Origin: Galbitalea soli
Lineage (GTDB): Bacteria > Actinomycetota > Actinomycetes > Actinomycetales > Microbacteriaceae
DNA: 64,000 nt
NCBI RefSeq assembly: GCF_010686725.1
Contig: NZ_JAAGWZ010000001.1
Span: 1,054,001-1,118,000 of the forward strand
Direction of reading: 5' to 3'
The position numbers were made by a program, and so were the translations under genes. Position 1 is the stretch's first letter. Each line of letters opens with the position of its first letter. Below are positions 16,439-26,270 of this stretch, one piece after another. The notes below the pieces were generated by a model. It saw nothing but the letters and a program-made list of their open reading frames with translations, made no database searches and was not told where the DNA came from.

Positions 16439-19400
16439 TCAGCCCGCGGGGGCGTCGACGGGCGCCGGGAAGATCGCGCCGAGCAGGGTCGCGGTCCAGT
16501 CGACGAGCGCCGCATCGTCGAGGGGCTCGCCCCCGATGCGCGGCATCGGGACGGTGAGCGCCTTCGCCTGAGCGAGGTAGCGCGACCCCGGGTACATGCG
16601 CTGCAATCGCACCTGGATCGAGTCGGGGAGGTCGGCGGGGGCGACGCGGAGGTTGGACCCCATCGCGACCACGTCGCTCAGCCCCGCCTTCTGCGCCAGG
16701 CGACGCAGCCGGGAGACGGCGATCAGGTTGAGCACGGGAGCGGGCGGCTCGCCGTAGCGATCGGTGAGCTCCTCGAGAACGTTGTCGATCTGCTCGGGCG
16801 CCGAGGCGGGGGCGGATGCCGTGGAGAGCTTCTGGTAGGCCTCCAGCCGCAGGCGCTCGCTCTCGACGTATTCCTCGGGAATGTGCGCATCCACCGGGAG
16901 TTCGAGACGGAGCTCGGTCTGGCCCTCGGCGACATCACCGCGGAAGGTCGAGACGGCCTCGCCGATCATCCGCAGATAGAGATCGAAGCCGACTCCCGCG
17001 ATGTGGCCCGACTGCTCACCGCCCAGGAGGTTGCCCGCGCCGCGGATCTCGAGGTCTTTGAGCGCGATCTGCATACCGGAGCCGAGATCGTTGTTGGCCG
17101 CGATCGTGGAGAGCCGGTCGTGCGCGGTCTCGGAGAGCGGCTTCAGCTCGTCGTAGAGGAAGTAGGCGTAGGCGCGCTCGCGACCGCGACCGACGCGCCC
17201 GCGGAGCTGGTGCAGCTGGGAGAGCCCGTACTTGTCGGCGCGATCGATGATGAGGGTGTTCGCGTTGGCGATGTCGAGGCCGGTCTCGATGATGGTCGTG
17301 GAGACGAGCACGTCGAACTTGCGCTCCCAAAAGTCGACCATGACCTGCTCCAGAACGTGCTCTGAGAGCTGACCATGGGCGACCGCGATGCGGGCCTCGG
17401 GAACGATCTCGGCGATCTGCGCGGCCACCCGGTTGATCGAGGAGACCCGGTTGTGCACGTAGAACACCTGACCCTCGCGCAGCAGCTCGCGTCGGATCGC
17501 GGCACCGATCTGCTTGTCGGAGCGCGGGCCGACGAAGGTGAGGATGGGGTGCCGATCCTCGGGCGGGGTGGCGAGCGTCGACATCTCGCGGATCCCGGTC
17601 ACCGCCATCTCGAGCGTTCGCGGGATGGGGGTGGCCGACATCGCGAGGATGTCGACGTTGGTCTTGAGCTTCTTGAGCGCGTCCTTGTGCTCCACGCCGA
17701 AGCGCTGCTCCTCGTCGATGATCACGAGGCCGAGGTCTTTGAAGGTCACCGACTGCCCGAGAATGCGGTGGGTTCCGATGACCATGTCGACCGAGCCGTC
17801 GGCGAGGCCGTCGATCGTCTCCTTCGCCTCCCGATCGGTCTGGAACCGGCTGAGCGCCTTGAGGTGCACGGGGAACCCGGCGAAGCGCTCGACGAAGGTC
17901 TCCAGGTGCTGTTTGACGAGCAGCGTGGTGGGCACGATCATCGCGACCTGCTTGCCGTCCTGAATCGCCTTGAACGCGGCGCGCACCGCGACCTCGGTCT
18001 TGCCGTAGCCCACGTCGCCGGAGAGCAGCCGGTCCATCGGGATCGGCGACTCCATGTCGCGCTTGACCTCCTCGATGGTCGTGAGCTGGTCGGGCGTCTC
18101 GGCGAAGGGGAAGGCCTCCTCCAGCTCGCGCTGCCACGGGGTGTCGGGCGGGAAGGCGTGCCCGCGCGAGGCCATGCGGGCCGAGTAGAGCTTCACGAGC
18201 TCGACGGCGATGTCGCGCACCGCCTTGCGCGCCTTGCCCTTGGCGGCGGCCCAGTCGCTGCCGCCCATCTTGCTGAGCGCAGGTGCCTCGCCGCCCACGT
18301 AGCGGGTGAGCAGGTCGAGCTGGTCGGTGGGCACAAAGAGTTTGTCACCGGGATACCCGCGCTTGTTGGGCGCGTACTCGACGACGAGGAACTCGCGGGT
18401 GGACTTGACCGGGTTGCGCCCGCCGCTCGACACCTCGCGCTGCGTCAGCTCGAGGAACTTGCCGATGCCGTGCGTCTGGTGCACGACGAAGTCGCCGGCC
18501 TTGAGCTGCAGCGGGTCGACGACGTTCTTGCGCCGGCTGGCGAGCTTCTTCACCTGCCGCGAGTCGTAGCCCGCGGTGCGCCCGTAGAACTCGCCCTCGC
18601 TCAGGAGGGCGAACCGGGCCTCGGGCACTTCGAAGCCCGCCTCGACGGCGCCCTTCACGAGGTAGACGACGCCGTTGTCGGGATGCTCGGGCAGGTCATC
18701 CACGATCCGCCCGGCGATCCCGTGCTCGCCCAGCACGTCTGCGGCGCGTTCGACCAGGCCGGTGCCGAGGGCGGCCACCACGACGGTCCATCCCGCGCGG
18801 GTGAGCTCGCCGACATGCTCGATCGCCCCGCCCAGCTGCCCCGCGAAGCTGGGAACAGCGGTCGCCTCGATGCGCACGTACTCGCCCGCGCCCTCGATGA
18901 GCTGCGCGACCGAGGCCACGTCGTCACTCAGCGCGGCGAGTCCGGAGTCGAAGCCGCTGAAGGTCCACCACGGACGGTCACCCGCGCTCGCCCGCAGACC
19001 GCCGAGCGTGAGGAAGTCGCCCGCGTCGAGATCGATCGGTGCCTCCGCACCCGCTGTGGCGGCGCTCCAGGCCGCGGAGAGGAACTCGCGGTTCGTCTCG
19101 AGCAGGCTGACCGCCCGGGTCGCGACGCGCTCCGGCGACAGCACGGCGATCGCCGCGCTCGCCGGAAGATACGAGGTGAGGGGCACGAGTCGGTCGACGA
19201 GGGCCGGCGCCAGCGACTCCATGCCCTCGACCGGAATGCCCTCCGAGATCTTGGCGAGCATCTGCCCGATGCTCGGGAACTCGTGCTGCATCTCGCGCGC
19301 CCGCTGCCGCACCGCCTCGCTGAGCAGCATCTCGCGGCTGGCCGGGAAGCTGGCCTCCGGCAGCGGATCGCCGAGGCTGCGCTGGTCGGCGACCGAGAAA

Positions 19401-20032
19401 AACCGCAGTTGTTCGACCTCGTCGCCGAAGAACTCGATGCGCACGGGGTGTTCGGCGATCGGCGAGAACACGTCGAGGATGCCGCCGCGAACCGCGAACT
19501 CGCCCCGGCGGGTGACCATGTCGACCCGTGAGTAGGCGAGATCGACGAGCCCGTGGGCGATCGCGGTGAGATCGTAACCGCGGCCGCCCGCGGCGAGCCG
19601 GATCGGCTCGAGTTCGGTGAGGTTGTCGGCGAGGGGCTGCAGCGCCGCCCGGACCGACGCGACGATGATGATGTCGCCCTGGGGGTCGGCCTCCCAGGCC
19701 TTCAGCCGACGCAGCGCGTCGATGCGCTTGCCCACGGTCTCGGCCGAGGGGCTCAGGCGCTCGTGCGGCAGGGTCTCCCAGGCGGGGAACTCGATCACGG
19801 CGGCGTGCGGCGCGATGGAGGCGAGGGCGCCGCGCAGGGCCTCCGACTCACGACCCGTCGCGGTGATCGCGAGAAGCGCCTGCGGGGTTCCTCGCCGGTG
19901 CAGGAGCGCCGCGAGGAGGGGGGCGCGAAGCCCGTCGACGAGGGAGAAGTCGACACTGCGGCCGCTGTACGAGAGGGCGTTCTCGAAGGACTGGGCGCGC
20001 GAAAGCCCCCCGATTATTCGTTCGAGTACCAC
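16439..20032 (-). CDS. mfd: transcription-repair coupling factor
   Basis: A 1197-residue Mfd that pushes stalled RNA polymerase off DNA and recruits UvrA. The N-terminal UvrB-like module spans about 1-430, the RNA-polymerase interaction domain about 490-600, then the translocase with SGDVGYGKTE near 667-676 and DEEQRFG near 772, and the C-terminal TRCF domain beyond 1000. The length is standard. The start is a GTG at 20032 with TACACT six bases upstream and no Shine-Dalgarno, a clear leaderless start. It follows pth on the same strand. Confidence 0.96.
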   Translation of the reverse strand: MVLERIIGGLSRAQSFENALSYSGRSVDFSLVDGLRAPLLAALLHRRGTPQALLAITATGRESEALRGALASIAPHAAVIEFPAWETLPHERLSPSAETVGKRIDALRRLKAWEADPQGDIIIVASVRAALQPLADNLTELEPIRLAAGGRGYDLTAIAHGLVDLAYSRVDMVTRRGEFAVRGGILDVFSPIAEHPVRIEFFGDEVEQLRFFSVADQRSLGDPLPEASFPASREMLLSEAVRQRAREMQHEFPSIGQMLAKISEGIPVEGMESLAPALVDRLVPLTSYLPASAAIAVLSPERVATRAVSLLETNREFLSAAWSAATAGAEAPIDLDAGDFLTLGGLRASAGDRPWWTFSGFDSGLAALSDDVASVAQLIEGAGEYVRIEATAVPSFAGQLGGAIEHVGELTRAGWTVVVAALGTGLVERAADVLGEHGIAGRIVDDLPEHPDNGVVYLVKGAVEAGFEVPEARFALLSEGEFYGRTAGYDSRQVKKLASRRKNVVDPLQLKAGDFVVHQTHGIGKFLELTQREVSSGGRNPVKSTREFLVVEYAPNKRGYPGDKLFVPTDQLDLLTRYVGGEAPALSKMGGSDWAAAKGKARKAVRDIAVELVKLYSARMASRGHAFPPDTPWQRELEEAFPFAETPDQLTTIEEVKRDMESPIPMDRLLSGDVGYGKTEVAVRAAFKAIQDGKQVAMIVPTTLLVKQHLETFVERFAGFPVHLKALSRFQTDREAKETIDGLADGSVDMVIGTHRILGQSVTFKDLGLVIIDEEQRFGVEHKDALKKLKTNVDILAMSATPIPRTLEMAVTGIREMSTLATPPEDRHPILTFVGPRSDKQIGAAIRRELLREGQVFYVHNRVSSINRVAAQIAEIVPEARIAVAHGQLSEHVLEQVMVDFWERKFDVLVSTTIIETGLDIANANTLIIDRADKYGLSQLHQLRGRVGRGRERAYAYFLYDELKPLSETAHDRLSTIAANNDLGSGMQIALKDLEIRGAGNLLGGEQSGHIAGVGFDLYLRMIGEAVSTFRGDVAEGQTELRLELPVDAHIPEEYVESERLRLEAYQKLSTASAPASAPEQIDNVLEELTDRYGEPPAPVLNLIAVSRLRRLAQKAGLSDVVAMGSNLRVAPADLPDSIQVRLQRMYPGSRYLAQAKALTVPMPRIGGEPLDDAALVDWTATLLGAIFPAPVDAPAG

Positions 20033-20044
20033 CCGACAAGTGTA
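20033..20044 (-). promoter_or_regulatory. leaderless promoter of mfd
   Basis: The -10 TACACT (20039-20044) is followed by six bases and the GTG start codon, so the transcript should begin at or next to the start codon. Confidence 0.55.
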
Positions 20045-20077
20045 GGCGAGCGCGCCGACACCCGGCCGCGCGGGGCG

Positions 20078-20662
20078 TCAGCGGGCGGTGTGCCAGCGCA
20101 GCTGGGCGGGCGCGAGCCCCTCACGCGTGATCTGCTCCACCGCGTCGGCCGCGTCGGAGATGAGGCTCGGCAATGCCTCGCGCTCGGCACCGGAGAAGTT
20201 CTGCAGCACGAAGTCGGCCGCCTGCTGGCGCCCGGGCGGACGGCCGATGCCGACGCGCACCCGGGTGAACTCGGGGGTGCCGGCACGAGCAGCGATGTCG
20301 CGGATGCCGTTGTGGCCGCCGTTGCCGCCGCCGACCTTCAGCCGGAGGGTGTCGAAGGGGATGTCGAGCTCGTCATGCACGACGATGAGGCGCGAGGCAT
20401 CCAGCTTGTAGAAACGCAGGAGCGCCTGCACCGGACCGCCGGAGAGGTTCATGAAGGTGGCCGGCTTGGCGAGGATGAGGCGCGGAGCATCCGGCCCACT
20501 TCGCCCCTCGGCCACGAGGGCGTTGCTGCGATGGGTCGTGAAGCGCGAGCCGATGCGCCGTGCGAGCTCGTCGACGACCATGAAGCCGATGTTGTGGCGA
20601 TTGCCGGCGTAGCCGGGCCCGGGATTGCCGAGCCCGGCTACAAGCCACTGGTTTGTGTCCAC
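20078..20662 (-). CDS. pth: peptidyl-tRNA hydrolase
   Basis: A 194-residue Pth that recycles peptidyl-tRNA dropped by ribosomes. The catalytic histidine is H23 in NRHNIGF, with N13 of LGNPG, the MN pair at 71-72, D97 in VHDELD and GGGNGGHNG at 111-119. All active-site residues are present. The GTG start lies 26 bases after the rplY stop, and rplY-pth is a common actinobacterial operon. Confidence 0.96.
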   Translation of the reverse strand: MDTNQWLVAGLGNPGPGYAGNRHNIGFMVVDELARRIGSRFTTHRSNALVAEGRSGPDAPRLILAKPATFMNLSGGPVQALLRFYKLDASRLIVVHDELDIPFDTLRLKVGGGNGGHNGIRDIAARAGTPEFTRVRVGIGRPPGRQQAADFVLQNFSGAEREALPSLISDAADAVEQITREGLAPAQLRWHTAR

Positions 20663-20688
20663 TGGCAGTCGCGCGCGAAAGAGCCCGA

Positions 20689-21312
20689 TTATTCGGCGGA
20701 TTCCTCGGCGGCGGCATCCTCGGCAGCCCCCTCGGTCTCGCCCGCGGACTCTTCTTCCTCACCGAGGTCGGCGGCGACCTCACCCGTGATGCCCACGACG
20801 AGCAGCTCGGGGTCGGAGACGAGCGTCGACCCGGAGGGCAGCTCGACCTCGGCCGCGGTGATGTGCGTGCCCTCCTCGAGGCCCTCGATGGAGACGACGA
20901 CGCGCTCGGGGATGTGGGTGGCCTCGACCTCGATGGAGATCGTCGTCGCGTCCAGGTTCACCGAGGTGCCGGGAGCCGACTCGCCCTCGAGGTGCACGGG
21001 GATGTCAACGATGACCTTCTCGCCCTTGCGGACGACGATCAGGTCGAGGTGCTCGATGATCTGGCGCACCGGATCCTTCTGCACATCCTTGACGAGGGCC
21101 AGCTGGCTCTTGCCCGAGATGTCGAGGTCGAGGATGGCGTTCGCCTTGCGGATGATGAGCGCGACCTCGTGGCCGGGCAGCGTGACGTGCTGCGGCTCGG
21201 TGCCGTGGCCGTAGATGACGGCCGGGATCTTGCCGGCAGCGCGGATCTTGCGGGCCGCGCCCTTGCCGAACTGGGTACGCGCTTCGGCGACCAGCTTGTT
21301 GTCGTCAGACAT
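20689..21312 (-). CDS. rplY: 50S ribosomal protein L25, Ctc long form
   Basis: A 207-residue protein with the N-terminal 5S-rRNA-binding L25 domain (about 1-95) and the C-terminal TL5/Ctc beta domain (about 96-185), ending in an acidic, disordered tail of Glu and Ala. It has a normal leader with AAGGAGAA before the ATG. It heads the rplY-pth operon. The acidic tail is common in actinobacterial Ctc proteins. Confidence 0.95.
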   Translation of the reverse strand: MSDDNKLVAEARTQFGKGAARKIRAAGKIPAVIYGHGTEPQHVTLPGHEVALIIRKANAILDLDISGKSQLALVKDVQKDPVRQIIEHLDLIVVRKGEKVIVDIPVHLEGESAPGTSVNLDATTISIEVEATHIPERVVVSIEGLEEGTHITAAEVELPSGSTLVSDPELLVVGITGEVAADLGEEEESAGETEGAAEDAAAEESAE

Positions 21313-21494
21313 TGTGGATTCTCCTTGTGAGCCGTCTCGCGGCCCAGATCGTTATCTGTTGTTCAACTCGAACGCATGTCAGCGTGAGGACCAGCCGGAA
21401 AGCTTCGCTCCACCGCGTCGATCACGGATACCGCGGTCGCAACCGCGTCTCCCTCGCCGAAGTTCGGCCCCTAAAGGACCAGTCGTCGAGCCTA
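21313..21494 (-). other. rplY upstream region with a hairpin
   Basis: Contains the rplY ribosome binding site and a small inverted repeat (CGCGGT at 21432-21437, ACCGCG at 21442-21447) that may help end the transcript of the upstream dehydrogenase. No T-run follows. No gene seen. Confidence 0.35.
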
Positions 21495-22544
21495 TCAGTA
21501 GAACTCCCGGGTGTTAACCGGGTTCAGGAGGGGACGTCCGTCGAGCAGGCGCGTCGCGTTCTCGGCGAACAGTTCCGCGATGCGGCGATCCTCGAGGGAG
21601 CTGAGCGCCGCCGAGTGCGGGCTGATGAGCACGTTGGGGAGATCCCAGAGCGGGCTCGACGCGTCGAGCGGCTCGGCGTAGACCACGTCGAGGGCGGCGA
21701 AACCGATGCGGCCGTCCTGCAGCGCCTCCACGAGCGCCTCCTCGTCGACGGTCGTGCCGCGGCCGACGTTGACGAGAGTGAGGCCGGGCTTCACGGCGGC
21801 GAGCACCTCGCGGCTGAGCATCCGGTGGGTCTGCTCGGTGCCGGGGAGGGCGAGCACGACGGCGTCGGCGACCGCCACGACCTCGGCGAGCTGCTCGGGC
21901 GAGACGATCCGTGAGACCCCCGGCGCGTCCACCTCCCGGCGATGCACGCCGATCACGGTCGCGCCCAGCAGCGCGAGCGTCTCGGCGACCCGGCGGCCGA
22001 TGCCGCCGAGGCCCACCACGACGACGGTCTGCTCGGAGACCTGTCCCATCGCCCAGCGGTCATCCCACTGGTGGGCGGCCTGGCGCTCCCGCAGCCGGGG
22101 CAGCTCCTTCGCGCCCGCGAGCACGCCAAACACGGCGAACTCGGTGAGCGGCTGGGCGTGGGTGCCGCCCGAGGTGGTGAAGCGGATGCGCGCCAGCTGC
22201 TGCTCGCTCAGCCGGGCCACCCGTACCTGCGCTCCCCCGCCCGCCGCCATCGTGTGCACCCAGCGCAACCCCGGGTTCGCCTCCGCCGTGCGCCGCAGGG
22301 CCCGTGCCGACTCGTCGGGCAGGCCGTAGAGCGCGTCGGCGGAATCGACGAGCGCGTCGAAGCGCGCCTGCTGCTCGGGCGTGCGCACGAACGCCGGATC
22401 GCCGCGGTGGTCGCCCGGGTGGCGCTGCGGCGGGAGCAGCGATTGGTCGCGGACGAGCTCGACGCGGGGCTCGCGCTCCTCGATGAGCCGGCAGAGCTCC
22501 TCGCTCAGGGGGCTCGACACGACGACGCGCAGGCTTTCAGACAC
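21495..22544 (-). CDS. D-isomer-specific 2-hydroxyacid dehydrogenase
   Basis: A 349-residue NAD(P)-dependent dehydrogenase of the D-2-hydroxyacid family. The Rossmann motif is VVVGLGGIGRRVAE, and the catalytic Arg, Glu and His are in NVGRGTTVDEEAL, VYAEPL and ISPHSA. Substrate unknown; the family includes hydroxypyruvate and glyoxylate reductases. I use the GTG at 22544 (VSESLRVVVSS) with GGAG upstream, because the longer frame to 23213 runs through the oppositely oriented DUF1800 gene and is a shadow. Confidence 0.85.
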   Translation of the reverse strand: MSESLRVVVSSPLSEELCRLIEEREPRVELVRDQSLLPPQRHPGDHRGDPAFVRTPEQQARFDALVDSADALYGLPDESARALRRTAEANPGLRWVHTMAAGGGAQVRVARLSEQQLARIRFTTSGGTHAQPLTEFAVFGVLAGAKELPRLRERQAAHQWDDRWAMGQVSEQTVVVVGLGGIGRRVAETLALLGATVIGVHRREVDAPGVSRIVSPEQLAEVVAVADAVVLALPGTEQTHRMLSREVLAAVKPGLTLVNVGRGTTVDEEALVEALQDGRIGFAALDVVYAEPLDASSPLWDLPNVLISPHSAALSSLEDRRIAELFAENATRLLDGRPLLNPVNTREFY

Positions 22545-22752
22545 GGGACGACACTCCAACGGCGGGGACGGGCAGGGACGGTGGCGAGACGGGGCGGGGA
22601 TCGGCGGACGGCAGGGACGGGGACGGAGCGCACGGCTGACGCCCGGACGGGGGGATTGCGACCCCGCACTCACCCTAACTAGCGTGAGGCCACATCCGTC
22701 GATCGGGCGAGGGATGCGCACCACCCCACCGACGACAGGGGGCTCCGTCGGA

Positions 22753-24252
22753 ATGAGCACGACCGACCTCGTCGCGGCGTCCATCGTCGCGCCCCACGGC
22801 CGCCAGTACTCGAGTTTCTCGAAGGCGGCGAAGGCCGCGCATCCGGCCCCCTCGATCTTCTCGGCGCGCGACCACCGCGCCCACCTCCTGCGGCGCGCCA
22901 CCTTCGGCGCGAGCCCCGCTGATGTGAAGTCATTGGCGAAGCTCGGCGTGAACAAGTGGCTCGCGAAGCAGCTGAAGCCCGAGACCCTCGCCGACCCGCA
23001 GGGCGACGCGGCCTGGCGGGCGTTCCCCCTGGCGGGCGCCTCCGCGGCGACGATCACGCGGTCCATTCCTCGATACAGCTGGGAGGCGATGTTCCAGACC
23101 AGCCAGGCGGCGCTCGCGCGGCAGATGTTCTCCTCGCGCCAGCTGTACGAGGTGGTGGTCGACATCTTCGCGAACCACCTGCACGTCGCGATCCCGGGCG
23201 AGCAGTGGAACACCTCGCCGGACTACCTGCGAACGGTCATCCGCGCGCACGCCTTCGGCCGCTACTCCGACATGCTCGTGGCGGCCATGCGCCACCCCGC
23301 GATGCTCACCTACCTGGGCAACGACCAGTCGCGCAAGGCGGCGGTGAACGAGAATCTTGGACGGGAACTCCTCGAACTGCACACCGTGGGCGTGACGGCC
23401 GGGTACACCGAGGCCGACGTCAAGGCGAGCGCCGCCATCCTCTCCGGCCGCACCTGGAACTGGCAGACCGGCCAGTACGTGTTCGACGCGAGCCAGCACG
23501 TGACCGGCCGCGTGCGCGTCATGGGCTTCACCCACTCGAACGCCGTCGCCGCCCAGGGGCACGCGGTCGGCGACGCCTACCTGCACTACCTCGCGATGCA
23601 TCCGGCGACGGCACGGATGATCGCCCGCATCATCGCGACCCGCTTCGTCTCCGACACCCCCAGCGCCGACCTCGTGAACCGGCTCGCCCGCGTCTACCTG
23701 GCCCACGGCTCCGATATCCGCCAGGTCGTGAAGGCGGTGTTCCGGAGCAGCGACTTCTGGGCATCCGTCGGCACCCGCATGCGGCGCCCCCTCGAGGACG
23801 CGGTCGGCGCGGTGCGCGCGATCGGGATCAGCTGCGGACCGCACATGGCGGCCGCCGTCGCCAACATCTACTGGTACCTCGACAGCTCCGGCCAGACGCC
23901 GTTCGGCTGGAACCCGCCGAACGGCTACCCCGACGTGGCCGACGCCTGGCTGGGGGCGGGTTCGATGATCCAGCGATGGAACCTGCACCGCGTGCTCGTG
24001 TACGGCTGGTGGAGCGGCCTCGGGTATCGCGACCCCGCCACGCTCGTGAAGCGCGTGCCCGGGATGACCGCCTCCGCCTGGGCGCGCGCCGCGGCCAAGC
24101 GCCTCCTGCACACCACCCCGAGCACGCGTCACCTCAGCGCCGTGCTCGTCGGCGCGGGGCTCCGCGCCTCGGCCCCCGCGCCCACCTCGAGCTGGGAGTG
24201 CGGAAAGGTCGCCTCCCTGCTGCTCGACTCCGCCTACTTCCAGCTGCGCTGA
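22753..24252 (+). CDS. DUF1800 family protein
   Basis: A 499-residue member of the uncharacterised DUF1800 family. Hallmarks are HLLRRATFGASP near residue 44, the segment from ANHLHVAIPGEQW, and NENLGRELLELHTVG followed by GYTEADVK. Function unknown; such proteins are usually encoded next to a DUF1501 protein and both are often secreted, as suggested here by the Tat signal of the partner. In-frame alternatives at 22714 (ATG) and 22684 (GTG) would add 13 or 23 residues. A 25-base gap precedes the partner. Confidence 0.8.
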   Translation: MSTTDLVAASIVAPHGRQYSSFSKAAKAAHPAPSIFSARDHRAHLLRRATFGASPADVKSLAKLGVNKWLAKQLKPETLADPQGDAAWRAFPLAGASAATITRSIPRYSWEAMFQTSQAALARQMFSSRQLYEVVVDIFANHLHVAIPGEQWNTSPDYLRTVIRAHAFGRYSDMLVAAMRHPAMLTYLGNDQSRKAAVNENLGRELLELHTVGVTAGYTEADVKASAAILSGRTWNWQTGQYVFDASQHVTGRVRVMGFTHSNAVAAQGHAVGDAYLHYLAMHPATARMIARIIATRFVSDTPSADLVNRLARVYLAHGSDIRQVVKAVFRSSDFWASVGTRMRRPLEDAVGAVRAIGISCGPHMAAAVANIYWYLDSSGQTPFGWNPPNGYPDVADAWLGAGSMIQRWNLHRVLVYGWWSGLGYRDPATLVKRVPGMTASAWARAAAKRLLHTTPSTRHLSAVLVGAGLRASAPAPTSSWECGKVASLLLDSAYFQLR

Positions 24253-24277
24253 CCCGCCGAACCGAGGAGCAGACCAG

Positions 24278-25666
24278 ATGAGCGACACCGCAACCGTGAC
24301 CGTCGCGGACGACGCGATCCTCCGCTCGCTGCACCCCGACTGCCCCGACTGGGAGCGGCTCGGGCCGACCGCGCGCGACGCCGCCCTGCGCGCTGCCGCG
24401 ACCGCCGCCACCCTCGAGGCCGACCAGCGCGACGAGCAGTGGTCGCGCGGATTCAACCGCCGCACCTTCCTCAAGGGCGGTCTCGGCGTCGGCGTCGCAG
24501 CGCTCGGCGCGCAACTCGTCACGAGTCGGGTCTCCTACGCGGCCGCCGACGTGCCCACGACCGGCACGCTCGTCGTCGTCTTCCTGCGGGGCGGGATGGA
24601 CGGCCTCTCGCTGCTCGTGCCCGCCGCCGACGATGCGGCCCTCGCCGCCGCCCGGCCCGGTGTCGCGGTGCGCGCCGCCTCAGCCCTGCCCTTCGACACG
24701 GCCCGCGGGTTCGGGCTGCACCCCGCGCTCGCGCCGCTGCAGCCGCTCATCTCGGCGGGCAAGGTCGCGGCGGTCCCCGCGGTCTCGACCCCCGACCTGT
24801 CGCGCAGCCACTTCCAGGCTCAGGACTGCCTCGAGCGCGGATCGAGCTCGCGCCTCACCTCCGGCTGGCTCGACCGCGTGCTCGCCGTCTCCGGGCCGGG
24901 CACCACCTTCCGCTCGGTCGCCGTGGGAGGACTGCTGCCGCGATCGATGATGGGCAGCTCCCGTTCGATCGCGATGTACGACCTGCAGTCGATCGCCCTC
25001 GACGGGGTGGACGACGTGCCCGCGACGAAGAGCGCGCTGATGGCGCTGTACACGGGGGTCGATCATCCGATCGCGACCCAGACCGGCCTCGCGATCGGCG
25101 CCCTGAACACGATGGCGCAGGTGCGTGCCACCCCGCCCGCGGGGCCCGCGACCGTGTACCCGAAGGGCAATCTGGGCGATGCGCTCGCCTCGCTCGCCAC
25201 CCTGATCAAGGCGCAGGTGGGCGTGCGCGTCGCCTGCATCGACGTGGGCGGCTGGGACACCCACACCGGCATGGGCACGGTCGACGCCGGCGACATGAGG
25301 CGCCACCTCGGCGACCTCGCGACCGCGCTCGCCGCGTTCACGAGCGATCTCGGCACCGCGCTCGACTCCACGACGATCGTCGCGATGAGCGAGTTCGGGC
25401 GCCGGGTGGAGCAGAACGCGAGCGGCGGCACCGACCATGGTCACGGCGGCGCGGTGCTGGTGCTCGGCGGCGGCGTCAGCGCGGGGGTCCACGGCACGTG
25501 GCTGGGGCTCGACCCGACGCTGCTCGACCAGGGCGACGTGCCCGGCTGGAACGACTACCGCGACGTGCTCAGCGACGTCGTGACGAAGCGGCTCGGGCTC
25601 AGCACGGGCTCGATGGGCACGGTCTTCCCCGGCTGGACGCCCACGCCCGTCGGCATCATGGCCTGA
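24278..25666 (+). CDS. DUF1501 family protein, Tat-exported
   Basis: A 462-residue DUF1501 protein, distantly related to alkaline phosphatase/sulfatase folds. A twin-arginine signal NRRTFLKGG follows an unusually long (about 60-residue) polar N-region, with a hydrophobic stretch after it. Conserved blocks include VVVFLRGGMDGLS, SRSHFQAQDCLERG, DVGGWDTHTGMG and TDHGHGG. It was given a good ribosome binding site (GAGGAG). With the DUF1800 gene it forms an operon of unknown biochemical role. Its 3' end overlaps gntK by 11 bases. Confidence 0.85.
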   Translation: MSDTATVTVADDAILRSLHPDCPDWERLGPTARDAALRAAATAATLEADQRDEQWSRGFNRRTFLKGGLGVGVAALGAQLVTSRVSYAAADVPTTGTLVVVFLRGGMDGLSLLVPAADDAALAAARPGVAVRAASALPFDTARGFGLHPALAPLQPLISAGKVAAVPAVSTPDLSRSHFQAQDCLERGSSSRLTSGWLDRVLAVSGPGTTFRSVAVGGLLPRSMMGSSRSIAMYDLQSIALDGVDDVPATKSALMALYTGVDHPIATQTGLAIGALNTMAQVRATPPAGPATVYPKGNLGDALASLATLIKAQVGVRVACIDVGGWDTHTGMGTVDAGDMRRHLGDLATALAAFTSDLGTALDSTTIVAMSEFGRRVEQNASGGTDHGHGGAVLVLGGGVSAGVHGTWLGLDPTLLDQGDVPGWNDYRDVLSDVVTKRLGLSTGSMGTVFPGWTPTPVGIMA

Positions 25667-26156
25667 GCTCGCGGATGATCGTCCCCACGATCTCCTCCAG
25701 CGACTGGTCGATCGCCACCACGATGCCCGGCTCGTCCACGGCCAGCGATTCCAGCGTGGCGAGCTGCGAGTCGAGGAGGCTCGTCGGCATGAAGTGGTCG
25801 TGGCGGCCGCGCATCCGCTCCTCGAGCAGTGCGCGCGAGCCCTCCAGCTCGACGAAGCGCACACCCGGCGCACCGGCGCTGATGCGCTCACGGTAGACCC
25901 GGCGCAGGGCGCTGCAGGCGACCACCATGCCGGTCGAGGCGCCCCCGGCGAGCGTCGCGGCGACGCGGTCGAGCCACGGCCAGCGGTCCTCATCGGTGAG
26001 CGGGTGCCCGGCCGCCATCTTCGCGACGTTGGCGGCGGGGTGCAGATCGTCGGCGTCGACGAAGGGCACGCGCAGCCGCGACGCGAGGGCCGCGCCGACG
26101 GTCGACTTACCGGAGCCCGAGACCCCCATGACGACGATGAGCTGGGGCACGATCAT
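25656..26156 (-). CDS. gntK: gluconokinase
   Basis: A 166-residue GntK-type kinase that phosphorylates gluconate to 6-phosphogluconate. Walker A is GVSGSGKST at 11-19; DADDLHP, HPLTDEDRWPWL and CSALRRVYRE are family hallmarks. Its product is the substrate of the divergently encoded 6-phosphogluconate dehydrogenase, so the pair makes a short gluconate-to-pentose path. A -10 (TAGGGT, 26183-26188) lies upstream, with a palindrome between it and the ATG. No gluconate permease is adjacent. Confidence 0.92.
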   Translation of the reverse strand: MIVPQLIVVMGVSGSGKSTVGAALASRLRVPFVDADDLHPAANVAKMAAGHPLTDEDRWPWLDRVAATLAGGASTGMVVACSALRRVYRERISAGAPGVRFVELEGSRALLEERMRGRHDHFMPTSLLDSQLATLESLAVDEPGIVVAIDQSLEEIVGTIIRELRP

Positions 26157-26163
26157 CCCTCTC

Positions 26164-26179
26164 GTTCCACCGATGGAAC
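26164..26179. promoter_or_regulatory. putative gluconate operator
   Basis: GTTCCACCGATGGAAC has perfect 6-bp arms and a central CG, the form used by LacI-family repressors. It sits between the gntK -10 and start codon, where binding would block transcription. Confidence 0.5.
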
Positions 26180-26270
26180 TCCACCCTAGCGAGCGGTTCC
26201 CGTCTCACCCCTCCACCCACCTCGGGCCGCTAACGTTGGACCACGTACTTCAACCCCTGGGAGATCTTCC

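Noticed and set aside
19997-20693. Similar 23-24 base segments near the mfd start and the rplY stop (GCGCGAAAG and GATTATTCG blocks)
   Set aside because: Only two 9-base blocks match, with different spacing; one copy is coding and one is not. Too short to claim a duplication.
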